Shown one piece after another: positions 1 to 10,800 of a DNA stretch of 64,000 nt. The stretch's first letter is position 1. Each line of letters opens with the position of its first letter. The stretch spans positions 1 to 64,000 of the forward strand of contig DATHMH010000022.1 in assembly GCA_035487295.1 (NCBI GenBank). The letters run 5' to 3'. The DNA comes from QIAW01 sp035487295. Lineage in GTDB: Bacteria > Acidobacteriota > Terriglobia > Terriglobales > Acidobacteriaceae. Position numbers and translations under genes: made by a program. The notes below the pieces were generated by a model. That model worked only from the letters and a program-made list of their open reading frames with translations, was not told the DNA's origin and ran no database searches.

Positions 1-3000
1 GGAGGTCGTCAACAAACCACATCACAATGAAGTAGTTGTCTGCAATACCTGACAGGCCGTAACCCGGTAACGGAACCAGATCGTGAGTCGTAGCGATCTC
101 GAAGGGCTCAGGTGGCGGCGGAAGTGTAATTCCCGAGGAACCGCCGGGGAGTTCAAAACTTGAGGGTTGACCTCTGGCGATCACGCCCGGCACTGAAGTG
201 CCGGGGGGTTGGAGCTCCGCGTTGTCGATAACTTCATAGCCGATGGAGCCATCTGGCTGCACCACACGGCGGTAAACATAGTACTGGGCGTTGTCAGGAG
301 TGCCCGCCGGTCTCGGAAACACCAGACTGAGTGGTTGATTGAAGGTGACAGGAGCGGTACCGACATGCACCTTCAAACCACTGCCGAACTGCAGATTATC
401 GGCATCGGGGGTGTCAGGGAACAGGGTTGAATCGAAGGTGTCGAGCTTAAAGGTTATAGCCTGGTCAAGGGCACCAGCAGGCACGATAAGTGCCGTACCG
501 TTAGGACCGTTTATTGTTCCGCCGCCAGGGCCGACCGCGACAGTACCGTCAGGGGCAACAAACTGGCCGCTGGTGAAGGTAGTTACGTTACCATGCGGGT
601 CGGTGATGGTAACTTGCAGGATGTCATTGATCGTCGCCAGGAACTGTCCATTCAATGATCCGTCATTGAGAACAGTAAAGGAAGCGACGACGCCGTTGGT
701 GGCATCAATGATCAAAACCGTGCTGCCGGGTGCCAGCGAGCCGGGCGGGGCCAAAACGGTAACGTTGCCGTTAGAATCTGGGAAAGAGAATGTGATCTTG
801 CTGGTGTCGTAGACCGGAGGCGTATTAGTCGCGGTGGTAAAGGTCACGGTTGGAACAGAAATCGAACCGCCGAAGACGTCGGCCAATCCTGAGGCTTGCA
901 GCGTGTATTGCGTCGCGAACAGCAACGCTGCTTGCGGGATTACCGCCAGGCTGTTGCCGCTGACCGAGAGCACGAAACGCACGGGCACCACCTGGTTGTT
1001 GGCAACGGCGCCCTGGAAGAGCTTTATGTTATCCGTCGTAATGGATGCGGGCTTGACCGGCGCGGAGGTGGTGATCTCGATCTGAGTGGCAACCGAAACG
1101 GCAGTTGTGCCGTCCGCGGGCGTCACCGTCGCGGTTGTAGTAGCGCCCGTGAGTGCGATGTTCAAATTTGCGGTCTGCCCAGCGGTGACAGCGCTGGATG
1201 CGGAGCCCTGCAGCGATGTATCCGGAACTTGCGCCTGCAGATTCGCGGAGCCGGGCAGGGCGGGCACGATGTAGGAACCATCCAACCCGGAGAAGCTGAT
1301 GAACGGCAGGCTGTCGGTGCGAACCACGGCCTTCACCGGGCCGGCGGTCGATGAGGTAACACCGGCGACGAAGCCAACCGGCGATCCCGACTTGTAAAAT
1401 ACGTAACGCCCTTCTTGCTTAATGCCCGGCAGACCCGGATACGCCGTCGAGACGATCGTGCCGTTTTGCAGTGCGCCGAGCGCCACCACGGTCAAATAAG
1501 GCACATCGTTAACACGCTGCACCCGGGCAATCAAGAGAGTATCTGCCGGCGAGACGCCAGTGGCGGCGGCGCTGAGTTCCGCGCTGGTATTCAGAATCTG
1601 CCCAGAAAGATCAACCACAACTTCTGCCAGCGGAGTCAATCCATTCGACGTTGGATCGAAAAAAGAGAGCGCGACCGCGGCGATGGACATATCCGTATCA
1701 TGGGCCAAAGATCCCGCACCCACGGTAAACGTGATGTTGCCGTCGGAGAGCGTCAACGCATCGTTGCCGCCAACCTGTCCGCGGACCGATTCCCTGCCGG
1801 CCAAAATATCCAGGTGCACATCTCCGTTACTCAACTGACCATTCTCGAAGGTCTTAGAGGGCGTGATGGGAAATTGCGCGGCAAGGCTTGCGCCGGTTGG
1901 GACCGGGACCTGGAACAGGAGAACGTCCTGCAAACGCTGCTCTTCAGAGGCGACCTGGCCGGAGGTCAGATTGAACGTTTCTGTTGTCGCCGCCTGGACC
2001 ACTGTTCCCGACGGCAATGGGGTCGACGACTGCAGGGCCAGACTTCCCACCGCGGTTCCACCTGTTGGAGGCAGCGAGGGAGGACTGACCAAGCTTGTTG
2101 TGGTGGCCGTGGATGGAATCAAGACCATGGCAGTTCCAATCAGAACCTCACCCGGGCCCGAAATGGTAATGGGAGGATTGAGTTGGTCTGCCTGCACCAG
2201 TGAGTAGGCACCAACCCCCGGCAGACTTAAAGCGAGATTGCCACTTGCATCGGTCGCCAGGTTCGGAGCCACCATGACCCAGGAATGAACCGTGGGATGA
2301 TACGTCACCAAGTGCAGCGTCTGTTGCGCAGGCAGCTTGGAGATGGCCGCGTTCAACGAAGCGCTGGTGGTTGCGCCTGCACGCAAGTCGAAAGAGACCA
2401 GCGGAGACCATCCTAAAGGCAATAATCCGGGCAAGCCTTGGGGAGATAAACCCGTGAGCTGAAAGGGTGTAGATGCGCCCACCGCTCCGGCTGGGACACT
2501 AATACTCACCGTACCGGCGGCAAGGGTCCCGCCAGTCGCATCAATGTTGGTAGAGGAAGCCAGCGGGGTAAGACGCGCATCAATGGGCACAGTGCCGACA
2601 CCGGATTGGATTGCCACTTGGCGTTCGACCGCAGTCATTGGCCCGGCAGTACTATTAGGGTCGGCTTGGGCGAGCAGGAAAATTTGAGCATCGTTGGCCG
2701 GCAGCGAATAGCGGCCTTGATCGTCGGTTGTAGCGTTTTGGCTGGAGCCGATGATGCTGACATTAACTCCGGGCAAAGGTAATCCGGTGACGTCAGAGAG
2801 AACTTGTCCCACCACAACGCCATCGGCAACTACGCTGACTCCACGAGAATCTGTTGCAGTGTTGCCAGCCGTATCCGCGGCTGTAACTGCAACCGTGACG
2901 GTATCCCCTGGAACCGCGCCCGACGGGACGGAAAGAGTGGCCTGGTAAGGACTGCTGGTGAATGTCCCCAGTGGACTTCCGTTGACACTGACCACGAACT

Positions 3001-6000
3001 GCGCTACGGCAATATTATCCGTGACCGCCACGGTGAATTGACCGGGATGCAATTTCGAGATGGACGTGGGTGTGGTCAACTCGATGACAGGAGGAATGGA
3101 ATCCTGGGTCACAAGCACCGTGGCCTGGCCGGAGCGGCTCAGCACATCGGTTGCAGTGGCGACCAGTTGATTGTCGCCTGGGTTCAAAGGAACCGACACT
3201 ACCGAGAACGTGGCGTTCAATCCATCGCCAGAAGGCTGGACTGCAGCCGCGACTCCATTCACCTGAACGCCGGCGAGAGCAGGACTCGTTACCGTGCCAT
3301 TCACGGGGATGCTCGTATTCCTGGTCAAGCTTCCCGAGGCAGGCGCAGTAATAACGATAGTGGGCGGCTGGGTGGCAATGAGTACACTTTCTGTCTGCTG
3401 CGTCGAATTCCCTGCTGCATCGGTAGCCACTACCAGGAAAGTGTGTGGCCCGTCAGGCAAAGATGCAACCGAGAGCTGCCAGGCATTCTGGGTCGCGGTT
3501 GCCGGTATGCCATCCACGGTGACTGTGGTCGCGGTGTCATCTTGCACCGTTCCCTGCACAATCACCGGTAGTGAGCCCAGCACCGCACCCGCAGAAGGCG
3601 CTGCGATTGAGAGAGTGGGCGGCGTCCGGTCCAAAGTGACGTGGATGGTTTTCGTGCTGACATTTCCCGCAGCATCGGTTGCGACCAGGGTAATGGTATT
3701 AGGTCCATCGCTGGACATGGTCACACTCTGGCTGAACGCTCCACTGGTCACCGGAGCCGGACTGCCGTTGATGGTCAGTGTGACCGGCGCGGCGTCTGTA
3801 ACTGTGCCCTGGACGGTCTGCGTGGCCTGGTTTGTGATCAACCCATCCTGCGGAGTGGTAACGGTGATAACCGGCGGCACCGAATCAATGATCACCGGAA
3901 CCTGGGCTGTTCCAACATTTCCAGCGGCGTCATGGCTGGTTGCGATTATGTTGAGCGGGCCATCCACCACTGGGATTTGGGTACTGAATGTACCATCCGG
4001 GTTCAACATCGTGGAGATGGCGTTCACATCCGTCATGGTGGGTGAGGCGTCTGCCACCGAGCCGGTTACAGTAATCACTGGTCCTTTTATATAAGCGCCT
4101 GCCTGAGGACTGAATATCTTCACAAGCGGAGGCGTGCGGTCAACGTGAACATTGACCGAAGCCTGGCCTACGTTGCCGGCGGCATCGGTGGCTACGGCTT
4201 GCAGCGTTTGTAGCCCTTCGGCAGACAGGGGGACGCTAGCGGTAAATTGGGTGCCGTTCACCGTCGCACTCACACCTTGCACTTGCACAGTTACAGGCGA
4301 CGCATCAGTAACAGTGCCGGAGACCGCAATAGTCTGTTGGTTGCTATAGCTTCCCTCCGAAGGTTGTGCGATTGTCACAACTGGAGGCGTCCGGTCAACG
4401 TGAATGTTGATCGATACCTGGCCGACGTTGCCGGCAGCGTCGGTAGCAACCGCTTGCAGGTTTTGCAGTCCTTCGGTTGGCAGCGGCACAGTTGTGGTGA
4501 ACTGATTTCCACTCACCGTGGCGCTTACGCCTTGCACTTGTACCGTTATCGGCGACGTATCGGTCACGGTGCCGGAGACCACAATCGTCTGCTGGTTGGT
4601 GTAGCTTCCGTCGGGAGGCTGTGCGATCACCACAACCGGAGGCGTCCGGTCAACGTGAATGTTGATCGATGCCTGGCCGACGTTGCCGGCGGCATCGGCG
4701 GCAACCACTTGCAGGCTTTGCAATCCTTCGGTTGGCAGCGGCACAGTCGCAGTGAACTGGTTTCCATTCATCGTGGCGCTTGCGCCCTCCACCTGTACCG
4801 TAACCGGCGAAGCATCAGTCACAGTGCCAGAGACCACAATCGTCTGCTGGTTGGTGTAGCTTCCGTCGAGAGGCTGCGCGATCACCACAACCGGAGGCGT
4901 CCGGTCAACGTGAATGTTGATCGAAGCCTGGCCGACGTTGCCGGCGGCATCGGTAGCAACAGCTTGCAACGCTTGCAACCCCTCCGTTGGCAGAGGAACA
5001 GTTGCGGTGAACTGATTTCCGTTGATGGTGGCACTTACGCCGTTGACCTGCAGCGTGACCGGAGTATCGTCAGCGACCGTGCCGGAGACCGCAATTGTCT
5101 GCTGGTTGGTATAGCTTCCATCAGCAGGCTGCACGATCGTGACCTGCGGCGGAGTGGTATCCACGGTGAAGGTGGAAGAATCGTGGCCGGTGTTTCCTGC
5201 CAGGTCGCTGATTTGCACTGTGAGAGTATTCGCCCCCTGGCCTAGACTTGCGCCTCCAGTCAAATCTGCCGATGCGGAGTTGGGAGTAACAGTGAATAGG
5301 CTCGTGATGTCCGTGCCGTTCGAGGTCACCTTGAAGGTCGAGAGGTTAAGGTCCGGGTCCGCAAATGTGATATTCACATGCGGGCTCGTGGCGGCAACAA
5401 AAGAACCGTTCACAGGAGCTGTAATGTGGATATTCGGAGCTACATTATCAATAAAGAAGGTAATCGAAGCTGTTGCCGGATTCCCAGCTTTGTCTTTGAT
5501 CGACGCGCTCAGTGTGTGGCTGCCGTCAGCCAGAGAAGATGTCGTGCCGGTGGCGCCGGTCGCGGTCGTTGAGAGCGTGAGCGGACTGCCATCCAGAGTC
5601 GCCTGGAAGGTCGTCAGATCCAATGCCTGATCGTCGCTGTAGGTGATACCAATGTTCGCACTCGGCCCGCGGCTGTGACTGTTGTTGGCTGGCTGGTTGA
5701 TTGCAATCACTGGAGGAACCGTGTCTACGGTGAATGTTGAAGAGTCGTGGCCGGTGTTTCCTGCCAGGTCGCTGATTTGTGCTGACAGAGTATTGGCGCC
5801 CTGGCCAAGACCAGTCAGGTCGGCAGATGCTGAATTGGCACCAACGGTGAACGAGCTGGTAATGTCAGCGCCATTCAGGGTGACCTTGAAGGTGGATAAG
5901 TTAAGGTCCGGGTCTGAATAGGTCACATTGACATGCGTGCCCGTAGCGGCCAAAAAGGAGCCATTCAGCGGGGCCGTCATGTGAATGTTCGGAGTTGCGC

Positions 6001-7729
6001 TGTCTGTGAAAAAAGTAACGGAAGCAGTTGCCGGGTTCCCGGCTTTGTCTTTGATGGACACGTTCAGAGTGTGGCTGCCATCGGCCAGAGAAGGCGTGGT
6101 GCCGGTGGCGCCGGTCGCGGTCGTCGAGAGCGAGAGTGGAGCGCCATCCAGAGTCGCCTGGAAGGTTGTCAGGTCCAATGCCTGATCATCACTGTAGGTG
6201 ATGCCAACGTTCACACTCGGCCCGCGGCTGTGACTGTTGTTGGCCGGCTGGTTGATTGCAATCACTGGAGCAACGGTATCCACGGTGAACGTGGAGGTGT
6301 CGCTGCCTGCACTGCCCCCGGTGTTCTTCAAGCTGGCTACGATTTTGTTTGAACCATTCGGGAGCGCCGTGTTCGCTGTTAGAGTGGCGTCGGCTTCGTT
6401 TGCGCCTTTGGTGAAGAGGCTGGTCCGGTCTACACCATTGATAAGTACTTGCAGACTCGAAAGATCAAGGTTCGGCCCCTGATAAAGCACCCTGACTGCA
6501 GGAACATTCATATTTATGTACGAGCCATTGACCGGCTCTGCTACTTGTACCTGGGGCGGCTGCAAAGAGACTGTGAACTGCGCGCTGGTGTGACCGGTAT
6601 TTCCGGCAAAATCCTGCACGGATGCCGCGAGCGTATGTGCGCCAGCGGTGAGGGCCAAACTTTGCGGTAGATCAGCCGTCGCGCCGGTCGCTGTTTTAGT
6701 GAACAAACTGGTGCGGTCCACACCATCCAAAGTCACAGCGAGTGTGGAGGTGTTCACGCCCGAAGCGGCAGGCTCTCCGTTACCAACCAGGTCGGCATAT
6801 TGCACGGCGAGATGGGGAGTAGCAGTGTTGACGGTCGAACCCGGCGCCGGGGCCATAACCGTAATCTGCGGCGAGGTGTGGTCGGCATTGGTGCCGAAAA
6901 GGGTGATGGTCAGATAAGCGCCGGACGGGCAGTGACCGTGGTCATCATCATCGCCCTTGTCCTTATCCTGGCCATCGTTGCGGTCATGATCTTTCTTGTC
7001 GCGGTCCTTATCCTGATCATGCTGATCCTTATCGCCCTCATGCCGGCTGTCGGATTCGCTATTGGACGCAGTTGAGTTTTTCTTTGAGGGGTTTCTATCC
7101 TGGTCGCTGTTTTTGTCCGGATCTTTATCTCTATCTTTGTCTTTGTCATCGTTATCCCCGCCGCCGCCACTGGCCAGCTTGACTTCCAGCGTTGTGGTGG
7201 GAGTCAGATTGACAGTACGATCCAACACAAAAACCTGTTGGTTGAAATCCGATGGACCGGCGACCTGAACGCCGTTGATGCTGATCCAGGCTGCGGAGAT
7301 GCGATTGCACCCGTTCACTTGTCCATTTTCAATGTGCAAGTCGAAGGGCGAAGCAAGCCAGGCAGGAACGGTAACATTATCTACATAGTCGTTCGGGGGG
7401 CCGCTGGTGCGCAGGTATTGCTTGGGCCCAAAGATAGTCACGCCCGTCGGAGTGCTGGAACCGCCACCACTGAAGAACATGGGCTCAGGAGCAGCCAAGG
7501 CTGCAAGCGTGGGCAAGCCATTGCGAGAACTGTTGCGGGCAGTTGCGCTGCTATCGCTCGTCGCACGAGTCGCTGCCTGCGGACCGCGGGCAGAGCTGCC
7601 GCTGGAATAACGAACCGCCGGCCCCGGGAACGTCGGCTCTGCACCGAAACTGGAAAGCGGTGTCAGCGCCGTCAGATAAATCAGGACGGCAGCGATCAGC
7701 TGTCTGATAACGGATTGTTGCTGGTCCAT
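1..7729 (-). CDS. giant secreted Ig-repeat protein, 3' end outside window
   Basis: Open without a stop from the ATG at 7729 to the window edge (2,576 codons), so the C-terminus is missing. After a hydrophobic N-terminal export segment (IAAVLIYLTALTPLSSFGA) comes a domain of about 150 residues, then an Asp/Lys/His-rich low-complexity linker (about residues 189-267). A long series of Ig-like modules follows, of the type TPPVI...PANNS...AxDxAGN. Four of them are near-identical 85-residue units. Further in are a carboxypeptidase-regulatory-like module (VGQVLSDVTGLPLPGVNV), SbsA/Big_5-like modules and ZU5-like stretches (GGTINGPNGTALIVPAGAL). An AGGTG motif lies 7 nt before ATG 7729; an in-frame ATG at 7771 is an alternative start. 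The gene lies about 110 bp behind another giant gene in the same orientation, probably in one operon. Role inferred: surface adhesin or matrix protein; no catalytic domain was seen. Confidence 0.85.
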   Translation of the reverse strand, partial: MDQQQSVIRQLIAAVLIYLTALTPLSSFGAEPTFPGPAVRYSSGSSARGPQAATRATSDSSATARNSSRNGLPTLAALAAPEPMFFSGGGSSTPTGVTIFGPKQYLRTSGPPNDYVDNVTVPAWLASPFDLHIENGQVNGCNRISAAWISINGVQVAGPSDFNQQVFVLDRTVNLTPTTTLEVKLASGGGGDNDDKDKDRDKDPDKNSDQDRNPSKKNSTASNSESDSRHEGDKDQHDQDKDRDKKDHDRNDGQDKDKGDDDDHGHCPSGAYLTITLFGTNADHTSPQITVMAPAPGSTVNTATPHLAVQYADLVGNGEPAASGVNTSTLAVTLDGVDRTSLFTKTATGATADLPQSLALTAGAHTLAASVQDFAGNTGHTSAQFTVSLQPPQVQVAEPVNGSYINMNVPAVRVLYQGPNLDLSSLQVLINGVDRTSLFTKGANEADATLTANTALPNGSNKIVASLKNTGGSAGSDTSTFTVDTVAPVIAINQPANNSHSRGPSVNVGITYSDDQALDLTTFQATLDGAPLSLSTTATGATGTTPSLADGSHTLNVSIKDKAGNPATASVTFFTDSATPNIHMTAPLNGSFLAATGTHVNVTYSDPDLNLSTFKVTLNGADITSSFTVGANSASADLTGLGQGANTLSAQISDLAGNTGHDSSTFTVDTVPPVIAINQPANNSHSRGPSANIGITYSDDQALDLTTFQATLDGSPLTLSTTATGATGTTSSLADGSHTLSASIKDKAGNPATASITFFIDNVAPNIHITAPVNGSFVAATSPHVNITFADPDLNLSTFKVTSNGTDITSLFTVTPNSASADLTGGASLGQGANTLTVQISDLAGNTGHDSSTFTVDTTPPQVTIVQPADGSYTNQQTIAVSGTVADDTPVTLQVNGVSATINGNQFTATVPLPTEGLQALQAVATDAAGNVGQASINIHVDRTPPVVVIAQPLDGSYTNQQTIVVSGTVTDASPVTVQVEGASATMNGNQFTATVPLPTEGLQSLQVVAADAAGNVGQASINIHVDRTPPVVVIAQPPDGSYTNQQTIVVSGTVTDTSPITVQVQGVSATVSGNQFTTTVPLPTEGLQNLQAVATDAAGNVGQVSINIHVDRTPPVVTIAQPSEGSYSNQQTIAVSGTVTDASPVTVQVQGVSATVNGTQFTASVPLSAEGLQTLQAVATDAAGNVGQASVNVHVDRTPPLVKIFSPQAGAYIKGPVITVTGSVADASPTMTDVNAISTMLNPDGTFSTQIPVVDGPLNIIATSHDAAGNVGTAQVPVIIDSVPPVITVTTPQDGLITNQATQTVQGTVTDAAPVTLTINGSPAPVTSGAFSQSVTMSSDGPNTITLVATDAAGNVSTKTIHVTLDRTPPTLSIAAPSAGAVLGSLPVIVQGTVQDDTATTVTVDGIPATATQNAWQLSVASLPDGPHTFLVVATDAAGNSTQQTESVLIATQPPTIVITAPASGSLTRNTSIPVNGTVTSPALAGVQVNGVAAAVQPSGDGLNATFSVVSVPLNPGDNQLVATATDVLSRSGQATVLVTQDSIPPVIELTTPTSISKLHPGQFTVAVTDNIAVAQFVVSVNGSPLGTFTSSPYQATLSVPSGAVPGDTVTVAVTAADTAGNTATDSRGVSVVADGVVVGQVLSDVTGLPLPGVNVSIIGSSQNATTDDQGRYSLPANDAQIFLLAQADPNSTAGPMTAVERQVAIQSGVGTVPIDARLTPLASSTNIDATGGTLAAGTVSISVPAGAVGASTPFQLTGLSPQGLPGLLPLGWSPLVSFDLRAGATTSASLNAAISKLPAQQTLHLVTYHPTVHSWVMVAPNLATDASGNLALSLPGVGAYSLVQADQLNPPITISGPGEVLIGTAMVLIPSTATTTSLVSPPSLPPTGGTAVGSLALQSSTPLPSGTVVQAATTETFNLTSGQVASEEQRLQDVLLFQVPVPTGASLAAQFPITPSKTFENGQLSNGDVHLDILAGRESVRGQVGGNDALTLSDGNITFTVGAGSLAHDTDMSIAAVALSFFDPTSNGLTPLAEVVVDLSGQILNTSAELSAAATGVSPADTLLIARVQRVNDVPYLTVVALGALQNGTIVSTAYPGLPGIKQEGRYVFYKSGSPVGFVAGVTSSTAGPVKAVVRTDSLPFISFSGLDGSYIVPALPGSANLQAQVPDTSLQGSASSAVTAGQTANLNIALTGATTTATVTPADGTTAVSVATQIEITTSAPVKPASITTDNIKLFQGAVANNQVVPVRFVLSVSGNSLAVIPQAALLFATQYTLQASGLADVFGGSISVPTVTFTTATNTPPVYDTSKITFSFPDSNGNVTVLAPPGSLAPGSTVLIIDATNGVVASFTVLNDGSLNGQFLATINDILQVTITDPHGNVTTFTSGQFVAPDGTVAVGPGGGTINGPNGTALIVPAGALDQAITFKLDTFDSTLFPDTPDADNLQFGSGLKVHVGTAPVTFNQPLSLVFPRPAGTPDNAQYYVYRRVVQPDGSIGYEVIDNAELQPPGTSVPGVIARGQPSSFELPGGSSGITLPPPPEPFEIATTHDLVPLPGYGLSGIADNYFIVMWFVDDL
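4141..5160 (-). repeat. four near-identical 255-bp tandem Ig-module repeats
   Basis: Units begin near 4141, 4396, 4651 and 4906 and keep an exact 255-bp (85-codon) period inside the giant Ig-repeat gene. Each encodes an Ig-like module with the pattern PPDGSYTNQQTI...VSGTV, LPTEGLQ, AVATDAAGNVGQ and INIHVDRTPP. Identity is high at the DNA level, including synonymous positions, which points to recent duplication or gene conversion. Confidence 0.9.
5161..6279 (-). repeat. two-unit long tandem duplication of Ig-module pairs
   Basis: The segment starting at 5161 recurs at 5725 (564-bp period) and its first part again at 6280 (555 bp on). Each unit encodes two Ig-like modules, with recurring GANTL...QISDLAGNTGHDSSTFTVDT and NQPANNSHSRGPS motifs. 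It is older than the 255-bp repeats because more substitutions separate the copies. Confidence 0.8.
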
Positions 7730-7821
7730 GCGCACACACCTAGCGTGCGAGTTGGCCCGGGGTGAACTCATAATTTCAATCACCAAATTTCTTGTTTAAC
7801 AAAAAAACTCTTTTCTACAAC

Positions 7822-7837
7822 TTGCGCCTTTGCGCAA
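7822..7837 (-). terminator. small hairpin between the two giant genes
   Basis: TTGCGC and GCGCAA form a 6-bp stem with a 4-nt loop just after the stop codon (7843-7841) of the upstream giant gene. A run of seven T residues on the minus strand lies at 7807-7801, about 14 nt after the stem, which is too far for a classical terminator. It may only attenuate read-through into the downstream giant gene. Confidence 0.3.
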
Positions 7838-7840
7838 AAC

Positions 7841-10800
7841 TTACGGAGTGGTGCTGATGGCCCAAACTCCCATACTTGTGCGTCCGAGACCGGTGCCATC
7901 GGGCTGCGCGGGCAACAATTGCACTGTCGCTGTACCCGGGGCCGACGCGCCCACTGCCGAATAGGTCAGGGTTATGCTTCCATTCGTTACCGTGAACTGT
8001 TTGTAACTGCTGCTCCACGTGGAGGGGGTCCCATCGACAATGGCTCCGCCGCTCGAGAAGTTGCATCCGCCAAAGGCAGTCAATGTGACGCAGTTGCCGA
8101 CTGTGGCCAATATCACGGTGCCATCGGGAACAGTGTTGCCGGCCGAATCCTTAATCCCGGAGAAAGTCACAATGCCCGAGCCTCCCCCGCTAACGGACAA
8201 GGTGGTGGGGCCACTTCCAGTCGCGGAAGTGCCTCCGTGCAGATTGACCGTGCCGGTCCCGATCGCGGTCCTGCTCAACATGACGGTCCCAGTGTTATCC
8301 AGAGGAACAACTGCGATGGTTGCGGTCTGCGTCTGGTTCCAACCGGAGGCTACGCCCTGATCGGAATAGGCAGCGTGGACCTGGCCGCCGACCACAGTAA
8401 ACATCAGTAATGAACTGTTGCCGCTCAGGGGAGTGCCATCACCCGGCGAGGTGCCCGCGGGGAGAATCTGGCCTCCGGCAGAGAAGACACAGCCGCCAAA
8501 CGCGGTCAGGGTAACGCAGTTCCCCGCCGTCAAGCCGACCTTGGCACCATCGGGCACAGGCGTCACACCATCGGAATCCAGCAGACCGCTAATCGTGACC
8601 TGCGCAAGGTGGCTCCCACCGTCCGAGAACAGGTCGCCGGGATTGACAGCAACCGTAGCGCTCGACGGAGCCAGCAATTGTACCGAGACGGTCCCTATAG
8701 CTGTTCTGCTGATCATGTTTCCGTCAGGCGTAGTCGAGACAATCTGTATCGTTGCCGTGTTCTGGCCCTGGTTAACGCTGACACCTTGTGAGGAATATTG
8801 CGTCACGACCTGGCCGTTCGCCACAGCGAACACCCGGAAGTTGGGATTTCCGTTAAGCGGTGTGCCGCCTAGGATTTCTCCGCCTGCTGAGAAAATACAG
8901 CCACCAAACTGAGTGAGTGCACCGCAAGAGCTCGCAGTCAGAGCAATCTGGCTGCCATCAGGAACAGGATGGCCGGAAGCATCAACTAGTTTGGAAATGG
9001 TGATGGTGGAACGGTAGTCTCCGCCATCAGCATGGAGGACGGTCGGACTGGCACTCCCCTGGGCGGAGGTTAGACCCGCCAAGGAAATCGGCACTACTCC
9101 CAAAACGCTACGGCTTTGCACACTCCCGGATGGTCCAGCTTCCATGAGAACAACATTCGCCACCTGGATCTGACCCAGTACTGAGGCTATGCCCTGATCG
9201 GCGTAAGTCAGAGAGACAGCGCCATTCTGCACCGACAGCACCTTGTAAATGCTGCTAGAGGGTGAGCTGGTACCTTCGATAATCTGTCCACCCGCCGACG
9301 GGAAACAGCCTCCAAAAGAAGTGAGTGCAGCGCAAGAACTCGCTGACGCGATGATGGTGGACCCATCCGGCAGCGGATTTCCAAACGCATCAAGAATCGG
9401 GCTGAACGTGACTGCAGATGTGTGGATACCGCCATCAGCGAAAATGCTGGCGGGTTGGGAAGAGCCAACGGCATTCAGGGGACCCAGCACTTGAATGGGA
9501 GTGATTGCCACGGCCCTTCGATCAACAGGGTTGCCGGCGGAGCTTTCCATCAGAAGCTGCACATTGGCAACCACCACCTGTCCGGCACCCGGCGCACTGA
9601 CATTTTCGGTGGAATAGGTGGCCAGAGCTTCACCGTTGACCAGCGGATAGATACCGAGGCCAGATGAATTTGTACCGCTGTTTCCGCCCATGGTTCCGCC
9701 AGCGGAAGAGTTGCAACCCCCGAAATTATTGAGTGAGAAACAGTTCGTGGCGGTCAGCAATATGTTGGCGCCATCGGGCACCAGATTCGCCCGCATATCA
9801 TGCAAATGGTGGGCGACTACCTGAACCAGTTGGGGCAGCGGGAACACATACGGAACACTGTCAGGAGCAACCTGCAGTTCGGAAGCCCCCGCACCAACCA
9901 GCGTTATGGTTCCAATTCCGAGGGCGCTTCTCGTGGTCGCGTTACCGTTTACGTCGGCAGGCACAACTTGGATACCCGCGAAATAGATTCCACCGGTTGT
10001 ACCGATTAAACCAGCATCGGAATAGTCACCACTCACCGCGCCACCTATCACCGTAAATACCGGCTGGTTAGACCCATTGGGGGTACCGCCCAGGATCAAC
10101 CCACCGGCGTAGGTGTTGCAACCTCCAAAGGGGTTGAGTGTGGCGCAATTATCTGCCTGAACCACGACTTTGCTGCCGTCAGGCAGAGGATTCCCGGAAG
10201 CATCGTGAAGCTGAATGGTGAAGTGGCTGCGATGATCGCCACCGTCAACGTAGAGTGAATCAGGTGACGACATGACGATGGCTTGGTCTGAAGCGGCCCG
10301 AATGTTGATGTCAGTGGTTCCAACCGCCTGCATCCCTAACACATTGCCGGCGGCGTCAGCGGACTGGAGTTGCACCACGGCCAGCGCACCATACACCGGC
10401 GCCGGCGACACGGTATCGCTGCTGTAGGTTGCAGTCACCGTGCCATTGAAGATCGTATAGACCTTAAAGGCTGCGTTATTAGCCGCCGCAACCCCGTCGG
10501 TGAAGACGCCACCGGCAGAGCGAATGGCGTTGCCCAGCGGATCTTTGGAGGCCATATCCGTGGCGCTGAGCGCAACCTTGGCGCCGTCGGGAACCAGGGT
10601 GCCATTAATATCGCGGATAGCGGTAAGGGTAATGACAGTTGTGCCCGGCGTGGCGCCGTTCACAATCACCGTTGTCGGATTGGTGGTAAAGGTCGCCGAG
10701 TGCGCGACCTGCGTCCTGTCGGCAGGAGGCACAATAGTGAATGTGGCTACGAACTGCGAACCATCGGTAAAGACCGCCGTGACCGTATAGGTGGCACCCG

